Assembly: GCF_003324165.1 (NCBI RefSeq)
Contig: NW_025407829.1
Coordinates: 124,001 to 188,000, forward strand
From: Naegleria lovaniensis
Taxonomy: Eukaryota; Heterolobosea; Eutetramitea; Acrasida; Naegleriidae
Direction: 5' to 3'
DNA: 64,000 nucleotides
Below, in pieces: positions 19,686 through 29,535 of this stretch. A program made the position numbers and the translations under genes. Within the stretch, counting starts at the first letter, position 1; every line of letters begins with the position of its first letter. The notes under the pieces are model-generated. The model ran no database searches. It worked only from the letters and a program-made list of their open reading frames with translations, and had not been told where the DNA came from.

Positions 19686-22449
19686 ATGAACTCTCCGTCG
19701 GGTGCTGTCCATCCAACAACCAATACCAACAACTTGAAAAGCCTCACCACCTCAACCGCTCATCATCATACGAAAGGTCAGCACTCCGGAGTTGCTGTGA
19801 GAACTCCTAGTTTTTCTGCCGTTGATAAAGAGGATGCTACAGAACGAGATGCCATGAGCGAGGAATTTAGTGAGGTCTTTCCGACACAACAATCAGCAAT
19901 TGTTTTTGGAGAATATGGAGCTAATGATGGTCAGATGGATTTAGAGATGAATCATGTGAGGAGAGGAAGTTCAGCATTTCAGGACGATCAGCCTTTTGAT
20001 GATATTCGATATCATCATGATAAGGGTTCTCGGGATGATCAAATTTTGAATGGATGGAAGAAAATAATTTTGGATCGAAGATTTAGGTGAGTGAAATGAT
20101 GAAATTATGATTGTGAGTGAGATGTTAATATTTGGATTTTGGATTGCAATATTTCAATTTTCGTTATCCAAATTCATTGTTTTGCTCAAAATTTATGACA
20201 ACTGAAATCCCGAGTAGCATTGGAGTCGTCTCATTTCTTCTCATTGCTGTGACAGTTTTATTTGGCATAATTTTGATTTTACTTTTAACACTGTACAATA
20301 TAGATAAAGGAGCACCTATCAATAGTGATGGCTCTGTGTGGACACCACCTGTCACAGAATCCGGAGCAGTACAATTAGTTAAGGCAACAAATGGTGCTGC
20401 AGCTGCAGACAATGAAATTTGTTCCAATATTGGTGTGAAAATTTTGCGAGACTTAAACGGAAATGCTGTTGATGCTGCTGTTGCTACCACGTTTTGTATT
20501 GGAATAATGAATCCGTTTAGTGCTGGTATTGGTATGTTTTGTATACTAGTTTGTTTATCATTTTTCAATTAACAAATCGACCTTTCTGAACAACTATTTA
20601 CAACCATCTCACTGGTTGTTGGTTTCACTTTCATTATGGATGTCATATAGGTGGAGGAGGTATAATGGGCATTTCCATTCCTTCTAGCTCACCAAATACT
20701 AAAGACACTGTTGAATATATTGATTTTAGAGAGAAGGCCCCACTCGCTGCAACATGGGACATGTATTCATCATTAAGTAATTCTCCTGCTCCACCTTCAC
20801 AACGAGGAGGTAAAAGTATTGCCGTATTGAGTGAAATTAAGGGTCTCTACACTGCTTGGAAAAGATATGGCTCACTACCTTGGAATGTATTAATTCAGCC
20901 CTCCATAGACCTTGCAAGGAATGGTGTGAAAGCCAACAGTGTCATTGCCTCTCATCTTAACAAGTATAAAAAGTGGGTACTCGAGGAAACTTTTGGGAGT
21001 GGAATGAAACAACTTTATGCTGTGAATGGAGAGGTGAAAAAAGAAGGAGATTTATTGCAATACTTCAAACTAGCAGATACTTTGGAGATTGTAGCAAAGG
21101 AAGGAGCAGATGCTATTTACAGTATGAATGGATCATTAATTCAACATGTTGTGGAAGATATCAGAAAAGCTGGAGGAATCATTAGTGAGGAGGATTTAAT
21201 TAATTATGACGTGAAAATTTACTCAACTAGAAATCAATCCAAAGATGGAACGGAAGAAGATATTTCCACTCCACTGTCAACCTATTTTATGGGATATCAA
21301 GTGTATGGGTAAGTTTCTCGATAACAATATCTCGTTCAAACTAACTGAATATTACTTGCAATTTATATTCCAAAATGTAATGAACAATGTTATTAATTTT
21401 AATATCTTTTAAAATGATGGAATATTACCAAAATCATGGCATCATATTTTCCACACAGACCACGCCCAGAAATTTCAGGAGGTTCATGCGTTATTTTCTT
21501 GCTTAACATGTTAGAAAATTATGTCAGAGAATTAATGGAACCTCTTCTCAATCATGCTGGTCAACTCTATCAAGCAAATCAACAGTTTCACATGTCTCAA
21601 CAAAAATATGCTCTATTTATCGAAGCTTTGAAATTTACATTTGCTCATCGTGCAGATTTAGCTGATCCTGAATTTGTCAAGGAATCCAACAAAGTCATGG
21701 AAGACATGATTAGCAAAGATTATAGCGCGCAGATACGAACAGCCATTGATCGTGCATTAGTGAACAACAAGACATTCTCAGATCCTCTTCATTACAAGCA
21801 CGATAAAATGAATTTACATTATGTGAGAGATGATCATGGAACGTCGCATTTGAATGTATTGGATAAGAATGGAATGGCTGTGAGCTTAACAACTACGGTG
21901 AATTTAATTTTCGGAAGTTTTGTAGTCGGTGACAAGACTGGAATTATTTTCAATGATCAAATGGATGATTTTTCACTGCCCAATACTACTAACTATTTTG
22001 GATTAGCACCATCTCCAAGTAACTATATTGATCCAGGCAAAAGACCGCTTTCTTCCATGTCACCAACGATTATTCACAAAAACAACAAATTTTACATGGC
22101 TGTAGGTGCAAGTGGAGGCTCTAGAATTATCAGCTCTGTTTTTCAAACCATTTGGAATCATATTGTTGGTGGCTTGAACATTGCACAATCTATTCAATTT
22201 CCAAGAATTCATCATCAATGGAGTCCAGTCACTCTGGCTGTTGAGCAAGGTATTCCAGAAGAATTAATAGCCTTTTTCAAGAGCTTTTTGGGTTACAATG
22301 GAAATGGAAATGAATCCACATATATTAATCGTGTGAAGGGAAATGCCGAGTTTAGTGTTGGAATTGTTCAAGGAATTGTAAAGAAGGGAGACAATAATAT
22401 TGAAGCTGCCTCTGACATTAGAAAAAAGAGCAAAGCCGCTGGGTATTAA
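19686..22449 (+). CDS. gamma-glutamyltransferase (type II membrane enzyme)
   Basis: Four-exon model 19686-20086, 20218-20531, 20651-21308, 21459-22449 (787 residues), all GT-AG and in phase. The first acceptor is a GAGTAG tandem, so exon 2 may start at 20215 or 20218 with one residue difference. A 130-residue cytosolic tail leads to one membrane anchor (FLLIAVTVLFGIILILLL). The ectodomain shows NAVDAAVAT, then GIGGGGIMGI across a splice junction, PRPEISGG, and DDHGTSHLNVLDKNGMAV, where Thr near 586 is the N-terminal nucleophile after autoproteolysis, and GASGGSRIISSV. The enzyme cleaves the gamma-glutamyl bond of glutathione at the cell surface and transfers it to acceptors or water. Overall length is greater than animal GGT because of the long tail. 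Assignment is firm. Confidence 0.93.
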
Positions 22450-22556
22450 GGTGGGTTTTATTTTTTCGGGTATGATGAAGGTTGTCATGAAATTTGACAG
22501 GACGGTGAAATACTGAGCTGTAAGAAATCACACATTTTGAAAACGTCATGATACCT

Positions 22557-24002
22557 TTAGTTCATGTTATTATAAGTATATGCATAAATATCGTTCATGT
22601 TGTCATAGTCATAATCCAATTGTGATTCGAGGAAGCGCTGGCTGTCATTCCTCTCAATATATTCCGCAAATGTGTCAGCAAACGGCTTAATATTTCCTTC
22701 AGGATTGTGTTGCTTTCGAGAATTGTGGTCTTCAATAATTGCGAAATAAATTCGATCAAAGCAATTCTTGAACTCTTCACTCTCAATTTTTTCTTTAACG
22801 ATTTCAGCAATTTTCACAGGATCATTTCTAAATGCACCACATCCTTTGGTATGTCGAGGTCATCACGAAAAGGAGGTGACATATAATGGCATACATATTC
22901 CAAATATGCCCCACGAAAAGGTATGATTGTGAGCTCACAAAATAGGAAAAATTAATTAGCAATAAACCTACCAAATGCTGAGAGGACCAAATTCCTGACT
23001 CCATGATGAACAGCAATTTTCAAAATCGCCTCAATGGTACCAGTATTTCTTGGATCAACCCCGTGCACAGTGGAGCGATTTAATGGAACAGCGGCAGCCG
23101 TTATAATATCCACTAATCTTGGAGTTTTCAACAATGGATAACCTTTTGCTTCACATCCTCTAAATATTGTTACATTTGGCGAATAAACTCCACTTTCATA
23201 GCCAATGGGATAATTCCAAGATCTAGTCTTGTCAATGTTATCCACATGATTATCCAAGCACATGTACAAGTTAGATCTACGATGTAAATTTTCTTCTTGA
23301 GCTCCACAACCTATTGATGATTCCATTTCATGAATCATGGATTGGTATTCACTCCTATAATCTAAAGGTGACAATTACAAAATACCTACCTCCTTTGTAT
23401 CCACCTCCTGGAGTGTTAGGATTTGCCATATTCAACACAGCAACTCGCTCTTGTGGATATTTTCCTTCCTTGATGAGCTCATCTTGAATATAAAATGCAA
23501 CATCGAGACAATCCCCATTGAACACCATGACTTTTGTCAAAGATTCAGAACCATTGTTGTTGTTGTTATGTACAGTGAGTGTTTCATTCTGATAAAATTT
23601 ACTCATGATGGAAGCTCTCTCAAGAAGATCTTTTCTTAATGGAATGATTTCATACTCTCGTTCTTCACTATTCTGCATCTCTTCATTGACCACTTCACTC
23701 TTCACTGTATTTCCGACATGACATGGCATATAGGCATAACATTGTTTTCTACATATTGAAATGGTATGATTTTGAATCAATACTCTCAATCGTTTCAACC
23801 GATCAAATTGCTTGTTATTGACCATCCCAGTAAAAATTCGAACAAATTGATTCGGATCATAAATAAAAGAATCAAACTCCACCCGTTTGGTATTAAACAA
23901 TGGATCATCAAAGAAGGTATCGGGACAAGCTGGGAGTTTGATCTTGTTGTTGTAGTTTGATGAATAAGAGGAAGAAGTAGAGGATGAGCTTGAATTGAGC
24001 AT
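22557..24002 (-). CDS. microbial-type poly(ADP-ribose) glycohydrolase domain protein (TIGR02452/DUF2263-like)
   Basis: Three-exon model 24002-23390, 23310-22972, 22843-22557 (412 residues; introns 79 and 128 nt). The first intron splits the signature: splicing joins PGGGYKG directly to GCGAQEENLHRRSNLY, restoring the GGG...QEE motif of PARG enzymes whose second Glu is catalytic. The next junction gives LSAFGCGAFRNDP, also typical of this family. ALNM-type strand NMANPNTP precedes the signature. The enzyme would remove ADP-ribose chains or units. I start at the ATG at 24002 behind a run of ten A residues; an in-frame ATG at 24032 would add ten residues. It converges with the gamma-glutamyltransferase gene. 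A poly(ADP-ribose) reader (ALC1-like) lies at the start of the window. Confidence 0.85.
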
Positions 24003-24097
24003 TTTTTTTTTAATCATCAGTTCCAGTTTCATTTATGAAATTGAGGTTGACCGCAAAGTTCAAACCTGTACAGCTCGTTTTTGTAAAAATGCATGAA

Positions 24098-24177
24098 ACC
24101 TGCGACGGGATTCGAACTCGTGAAGAACCAACATTGCTTGCTGTTAGATCGCGTGACTGCAATCATTCAACACAGGT
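24098..24177 (-). pseudogene. tRNA-like sequence, probably decayed tRNA
   Basis: On the minus strand a 7-bp acceptor-like helix (ACCTGTG with CGCAGGT) closes an 80-nt segment with a good T-arm and box B (GAGTTCGAATCCC). The D arm and anticodon arm do not fold convincingly and the D loop lacks the GG pair, so I cannot assign an anticodon. It may be a decayed tRNA, a tRNA with a large variable arm or intron that I fail to fold, or a tRNA-derived repeat. Confidence 0.4.
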
Positions 24178-24379
24178 TCCATGCAACAATTTTTCGTTAA
24201 AATAATGATCATTTTCAAAAACTCGTCACATTCAAATTGTTATTACTGATTTTTCTGTCTTCATCGGCTTTGATCACAATTTCTAAACGGCAGAACAAAC
24301 GGTGAATCCCTACCAAACTCAAATTCTGGCAGTGTCACTCAACCTCGTTTTGGTAGCTCCTAAAAACAATTGCAAAAAA

Positions 24380-25720
24380 ATGAAAAGAGGCCTAGCAGCT
24401 TTGGAGGCATCCGATAAGAAATTGAAACTCAGCAGAGATGATGATGACCAAGCATTGGAAAAGGATCCACGACAACAACAAACAGAGGAAGAAGAAGTGG
24501 AGGTTCATGATGATGAAGAACTCTACATGTCTTATGAAGATTATTGGAACGTTGTTGCTGAGATAGGCTGTGATGATCATAACCATGATGAAGAGGATTT
24601 TTCGGATGTGATTGTGAGAACTTCATTTCATGATTATCATTTGCATAAAATTATATTGAATCGATGTAATTATTTCAAAATGTGTATGAAACGAGACTCG
24701 GGATTCAGTGATTCAAATCAATTTGAAAATGGAAAGTTATTGATGGATCTGAAAGCGATGGAAGAAACATTTGAGAATAATGGATCTAAAATTGAGAAGG
24801 ACATGTTCGACAAGATTGTAAATTTTATTTATTGCAATCATGTGGAAGTGCAAGATGCAGATGCCAATGATTTATATTGTTTGATTCAGATTGGAAATTT
24901 TCTTGACATGAAACAATTACAGGATTACATTATTCAAAAAACGTGGCCACATTTCAGAATATATTTGAAAGAAAGGTTGGGATTGGAACTACCATTAGAA
25001 GAATTATTGTTCTACTCTTTAAATGTTGTGGAAGATGGCAACGAGTACTTGATGGAAATTCCAGAAATTCCAATAGAGTTTTTGAATTTCATGTTTTCAC
25101 AACCAAAAATTCCAATTACATGCAAACTTGAGCTTCTATACAAACACTTCTATCAAAGCACTGGAAAAGATTTGAAAGAAATTGACAAGTCTGAAATTTT
25201 CACACACCCATTCGTACAGCCATACTCCAAACTCATGCATCAATTGAAAGAAATGCTTCAACAACCTGGCATGACTCTTTCTTTCATCCGTGAATCAGGT
25301 GCCCAATATTTCGCACAAATGTTGTGCCCAGAATTGCCATCCTCGTCGTCCACTAAAATAGATATTCAAATTACACCAGCAGCTTATTTAGAATTTAATT
25401 TGGAGCCGAGTGATGATATCATCGAGGAACATTTTTTGTTTGGAACATTGTTGGATTTACGTATTGCATGTGGTGAGAGAAGTGTTTGCTATTGGTGGAC
25501 TTTTCAATTATCCAACCTTGATTTTCCTTATCCAATACAAGTGAGCTTTTATATAATGTATAGAAATGCGTGTGGAGGACTTGAGCATACAAAAGTGATT
25601 TCTCAAGGTTTGCCACCACTTGAAAAAGGAGAGTCACAAGAGATTGGAGTTGTCTATGGAGAACAACTGTATATTGGTCGTGTTGCTATGAAAGGAGTTC
25701 TCATAGTCGAAAAAGCTTAG
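24380..25720 (+). CDS. BTB/POZ domain protein
   Basis: Single-exon frame; the ATG at 24380 follows seven A residues and is preferred to the upstream GTG in frame, giving 446 residues. After an acidic, Gln-rich N terminus a BTB domain runs from about residue 70 to 205: FSDVIVRTSFHDYHLHKIIL, then RCNYFKMCM, IVNFIYCNHVEVQ and CLIQIGNFLDMKQLQDYI. BTB domains dimerise and often bind Cullin-3. The C-terminal 240 residues are unrecognised and carry no Kelch or MATH repeats that I can see. A role as a ubiquitin ligase adaptor is possible but not shown. Confidence 0.82.
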   Translation: MKRGLAALEASDKKLKLSRDDDDQALEKDPRQQQTEEEEVEVHDDEELYMSYEDYWNVVAEIGCDDHNHDEEDFSDVIVRTSFHDYHLHKIILNRCNYFKMCMKRDSGFSDSNQFENGKLLMDLKAMEETFENNGSKIEKDMFDKIVNFIYCNHVEVQDADANDLYCLIQIGNFLDMKQLQDYIIQKTWPHFRIYLKERLGLELPLEELLFYSLNVVEDGNEYLMEIPEIPIEFLNFMFSQPKIPITCKLELLYKHFYQSTGKDLKEIDKSEIFTHPFVQPYSKLMHQLKEMLQQPGMTLSFIRESGAQYFAQMLCPELPSSSSTKIDIQITPAAYLEFNLEPSDDIIEEHFLFGTLLDLRIACGERSVCYWWTFQLSNLDFPYPIQVSFYIMYRNACGGLEHTKVISQGLPPLEKGESQEIGVVYGEQLYIGRVAMKGVLIVEKA

Positions 25721-26022
25721 ATGTGAATTGTTGATATTTTGAAATATATTATCAAGTATGACTATTACATTCGAATCTGTGATTAGAAAACGTATTGAAT
25801 GTTGTCTAAATAGATGGTAGAATTGAATTAGGAATTGTTTTTCGATCGTTGCCTCACTTTCAGTTTCGCAAGAATTCCAAGATTACCATAAAAAGAATAA
25901 ACCATTCCAAAATGACAAAAATTTCAAGAAACTGTCTTGGAACTGCTGTTCATTTCGCTACTCAATTCATGTTGTTTTACCAGCTTGTGAAATAATTTCC
26001 GTCTTTGTTATGGAAAGAAACA

Positions 26023-26726
26023 ATGAAACTCAGTTTGGCCTATGGTGCTGTTGCTGCTCCTTTCTTTTTCATTATTTGGACGTTGTTGTTTGTGTCCATC
26101 ATACTATATGTTCTCAAGAGAAAAGGAATGAAGAAGAATCAACACATCTTGTTTGTGTTGGCCATTATGTTGACAAGTGTAGTGGCTACAAATTAACTTA
26201 CCTGAAATTACTGAATTTGGTAGTTTTGAAGTAATAGGAATGAATGCATCCTTTTACGCTGTTTTACGCCATTCTTCTCGCTGCACAAAGAGAAATAATT
26301 AACTACTTGGTCTGGCATCATCTCTTAATGATGGCTTTTCTTTGTCATATAAGTACTTTCAAAACTGCCATAATTAGAATTCTCAACTAATCTCAATAAC
26401 AGTTTTGACTCTATTTAATAGTTTGGTCACTTGTAAAGAGACAGGTGCCATTACTTAGACCCAATATACACATCCAAACTTTGGTCATTTACATTTCTGG
26501 TTGGCTCATGATGTCAGGATTCACTCTTTGTTTCTCTTTTAATCTCTGGTTACAAATTGAACAAATAATTGCAAAAAAGCATCAGAACATTGAAATTCAA
26601 AATGAAAAACAACAACCAGTAGAAGCTCAACTCCTCAATTCTCCTCCAGAAGAGGACACTTCGAAGCAAGCTGGTCTTGTTGTTGTTGGATGTGTGAAAA
26701 ATCGAGAACATACCATCTGTTTATGA
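26023..26726 (+). CDS. small putative membrane protein, spliced model or degraded gene
   Basis: Two separated hydrophobic reading frames can be joined by a 245-nt GT-AG intron (exon 26023-26176, exon 26422-26726) to give 152 residues. Three hydrophobic segments are seen: AAPFFFIIWTLLFVSIILYV, ILFVLAIMLT and TLVIYISGWLMMSGFTLCF, followed by a polar Glu/Gln-rich tail. It is much shorter than usual multi-pass receptors, and the intron is longer than most in the window, so this may instead be the remnant of a larger receptor gene. A stretch near the start (26031-26065) is repeated with changes at 28743-28777. Family not recognised. Confidence 0.35.
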
Positions 26727-27365
26727 AGTCAAATAATTCAAAATTTTGACCAATCCTCTTGTGCATCATTATCATGATGTTTGTTTGAAACTAGATTATT
26801 GAAAACCAACTGCTGTTGGAAGTTTCACCCAAAAGATTGCACCCAGTTCTATGCTTTCGCAAAAAAATTTAAAAAATATTTAAATTTGAAAAAGCATATT
26901 TTGGTCCTACAAACACTACTTTTCTTCACAACGCAATGCTAAAAATACAATGAACACAGCATATCCCCAAAATATTGGAAATTTATTTCTGAGGTAAAAC
27001 GTTGCGATCGACGCTTACCTCTCGATCATTATCAAGTCAAGAGTGTGGATCACTTGATCAACAACCAAACTTTCAGAAGTGCTCGATATCGATCGTTTTG
27101 AATTGATAACGTGCCTGTGATCACTTTGTCAACCAAGGCAAAAGTTTTCGATCCGAGAAACTTCCACCAAAATATGACAAGTTATTTTTAGATGCCTCAA
27201 GTTTTTTGTTCGAACAATTCATACCAGAGTAGTTTCGACGATTTCATAGTTTTCGAAATGCTGATTCCATTTTTTAAAAGATGCAATGTTCATTTTGAAA
27301 CCTTGTATGATTTCATCGTGAAATGACAGTATTCGCGCTCTTTTGGGAGAAACTTTCTTGTTCCA
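26727..27365. other. intergenic, no gene seen
   Basis: AT-rich sequence without a convincing reading frame. It contains several short GATC-rich palindromic bits near 27040-27135 but nothing that I can assign. Confidence 0.5.
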
Positions 27366-27427
27366 ATTGTAATTAGGCCATGTAGTGTCAGACGACATCA
27401 TACACTACATGGCCAACTAATTACAAT
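27366..27427. repeat. imperfect 23-bp inverted repeat (hairpin)
   Basis: The arm at 27366-27388 (with GGCCATGTAGTGT) is matched by its reverse complement at 27402-27427 (ACACTACATGGCC), with 3 extra nt in the second arm and a 13-nt loop. It could form a cruciform in DNA or a hairpin in RNA. No flanking gene explains it as a terminator, although it lies about 310 bp outside the split tRNA-Cys element. Confidence 0.7.
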
Positions 27428-27678
27428 AATCAAATGCAAACTCTGCAAAAATGAAATCAAATCATTATAAGTCAATTCAAGACTCCATCAGCCCTCTAAC
27501 TTCTTGGCCTTGAAACAAAAGGCCAATACCAGAGAAAATTGAAGGAATTGTTTCTTCTTAATGTATAACGTGCACTGCTCAGCTCGTTAGGTGGTGAGTG
27601 CGTTCATTCTTGTTCATCTTGACATCTCTTTGTACCACCGTGTTTCCTCAGGCTCAGTGGGAAACAAAAAAATTGTTA

Positions 27679-27741
27679 GGAACCAGCGTGAATCGAACAC
27701 GCGACCACTGGATGGCTGCTGCAAACCTCATTGCAATCCAA
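27679..27741 (-). pseudogene. 3' part of a split tRNA-Cys gene
   Basis: Read on the minus strand, this segment begins in the anticodon stem (TTGGATTGCAA), carries a 17-nt intron-like stretch, then the other anticodon strand, the T-arm (GCGTG, TTCGATT, CACGC) and the 3' acceptor strand TGGTTCC, followed by a run of seven T residues as in a pol III terminator. It is nearly identical to the intact gene at 28799-28888 from the anticodon stem onward. The acceptor 5' strand and D-arm are absent here. The matching 5' part lies on the same strand at 32283-32314, so I read the two as one gene separated by an insertion. Confidence 0.8.
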
Positions 27742-28798
27742 ATCATGCACAGGCAAGGGAAACAAAGAATCACATCCCAATTCTGCATTCATGGCTACAA
27801 CAATACGTCTCGGATCTTTTGATAGCCATTCAATATCTCGAGTGAGATTGATCGTGTGGCTAATTTAATCCGAAAATAAAATAAAATCAAAAAAAAATAT
27901 TCTACAAGTAATGACTTCTTTGTGTATCGGAGTATAATAGCCGGCAGTTCATCTACGCGCGATGTTCCAATGGTTGTATGCTCAACGATGAATTTGAGGT
28001 CATTACGGTTTTGTTGTTTAGTAACCACAAAAATTGAAAATCAATTAATCCCATCATCTGCACTTTATTGATGAGACTCCGGTCACAGAAAACAACAACA
28101 CTAAGCTTTTAAAATTAATTGTATTTAAAAATTGCTTGATTCTTCAAACAATCAGCCATACAATCAATCACACAGTCTCAGCTTTCCCTTGCTCAAAAAT
28201 GGAATGATTATAAATATGTAACAATCGTTGTTGGCCATAGTATTAATAGAGTCATTTTTAAAAATACTCTTAATTTGTACCTTGAACTATTTAGGAAAGC
28301 TACATTTGTGACATAATTTAAGAATATTGAAAGACAATATTAATCTTCAATTTTAAAAAAAAACAATGACCGATGATCTATTTTCGATAGTAACATGTCG
28401 ATGTTATATACTTCGAGTGACTCTTTCACCGATGAGGGAAATATTTAACGAACAACATTGTTTCAGAACTAACTTTTTATATCCAAAAGATACTAACTGT
28501 TTGTAATGCCAAAACATTGAAGCTTCAGGGGTAATGATTACAATCACTATGTATCTGCTCTTAGTTCAAATGAAGATGCTAGATTTAGTGTTGTGTTTTA
28601 TTGTCATAAATTCCATATCCATCGTAAATCCTATTTATTTTATTGCCTCAAAATAAACACAAAGTTCATTGTATCACACGTCAATCTCTCATCTCCATCC
28701 AAAAACAAATACAAATGTATTACATTTCTACCAATGATAATTCAGTTTGGTCTCTGATGTGGTTGCTGCTCCTTTCTGGCTAGAGAGCAACACCGTAC

Positions 28799-28888
28799 GG
28801 AACCATAGCTCAGCGGTTAGAGCATTGGATTGCAATGAGGGTTTGCAGCAACCATCCGGTGGTCGCGTGTTCGATTCACGCTGGTTCC
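28799..28888 (+). tRNA. tRNA-Cys (GCA) with an 18-nt intron
   Basis: Perfect acceptor stem GGAACCA with TGGTTCC, D arm GCTC-AGCGGTTA-GAGC, anticodon stem TTGGA with TCCGG, and T arm GCGTG-TTCGATT-CACGC. The anticodon loop reads TT-GCA-A, then an 18-nt intron at 28836-28853 in the standard position one base after the anticodon, then A. The anticodon GCA reads Cys codons. Box A and box B are intact and five T residues at 28893-28897 form a pol III terminator, so the gene looks functional. It lies inside the putative element that splits another tRNA-Cys gene on the opposite strand. Confidence 0.93.
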
Positions 28889-29070
28889 TAACTTTTTCAC
28901 AAACGACGCTTTGTCTTATTTTTCAACCTGCGATTTTCGAATTGTTATAAGAGATAATTAAACACATCAAACAACCCTTCAATAAATCTGATCTCCCAAA
29001 AACAATTTGGATCAGAAATTTTTAAGGAGTCCATGTGGTGAACACTGTTATGAAACATGTTTATTTCAAG

Positions 29071-29291
29071 ACAATTTTTTGCTGCTCGATCATGGAACTG
29101 CCTGTTCTAGGATCTTTCGAAATTCTGTAATAGTGTTCTGCCAACTCACTTCTACCCAATTTTCTTACAAATTCCTCGTCGTGAGTGATGACAATTACTT
29201 GAAGTTGGAGAGTTTTCTTCTGTCTTCAATCAAGAATCGGAGTGACTCGGCTAAACTGATGGCGTTGTCAATATCTAGGGCATTTGTAGGT
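29071..29291 (-). pseudogene. duplicated fragment of the RAD50 3' end
   Basis: This 221-nt stretch matches 34405-34626 inside the last exon of RAD50, in the same orientation, with only two substitutions and one 1-nt deletion that I can count. It covers codons for roughly residues 1243-1315 and stops just short of the RAD50 stop codon. No start, splice site or upstream exon accompanies it, so it is a non-functional copy. The near identity says the duplication is recent. Confidence 0.92.
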
Positions 29292-29535
29292 AATAAGAAT
29301 TATGTAGCTATTGAGGTTGTATTTTCATTTTCGGTTTCATAAACGATGGAGAAGGCTGTGATGACAGTGTGATTATTTTTTCTTTGACATTTTTAATACG
29401 ACAGCTAAGGACTGTTAAACGATAAGCCTTATTCTCGACAAGCCTTAATGGCCACACTATCGAAGCATGGAATACAGAATTAAATAATTAAAAAAACATC
29501 ATCACATATATTCATTACTTGGAATATCTAACGTC

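Noticed and set aside
23362-23389. 28-nt intron in the PARG-like gene
   Set aside because: It keeps frame, but a 79-nt intron with the acceptor at 23311 joins PGGGYKG directly to GCGAQEENL and restores the family signature, so the longer intron is right.
27219-28028. Small minus-strand frames in the accessory interval
   Set aside because: They overlap the inverted repeat or tRNA fragment or lack coding composition.
29007-29342. Plus-strand 111-residue frame
   Set aside because: It is mostly the antisense of the duplicated RAD50 fragment and has no ATG start.
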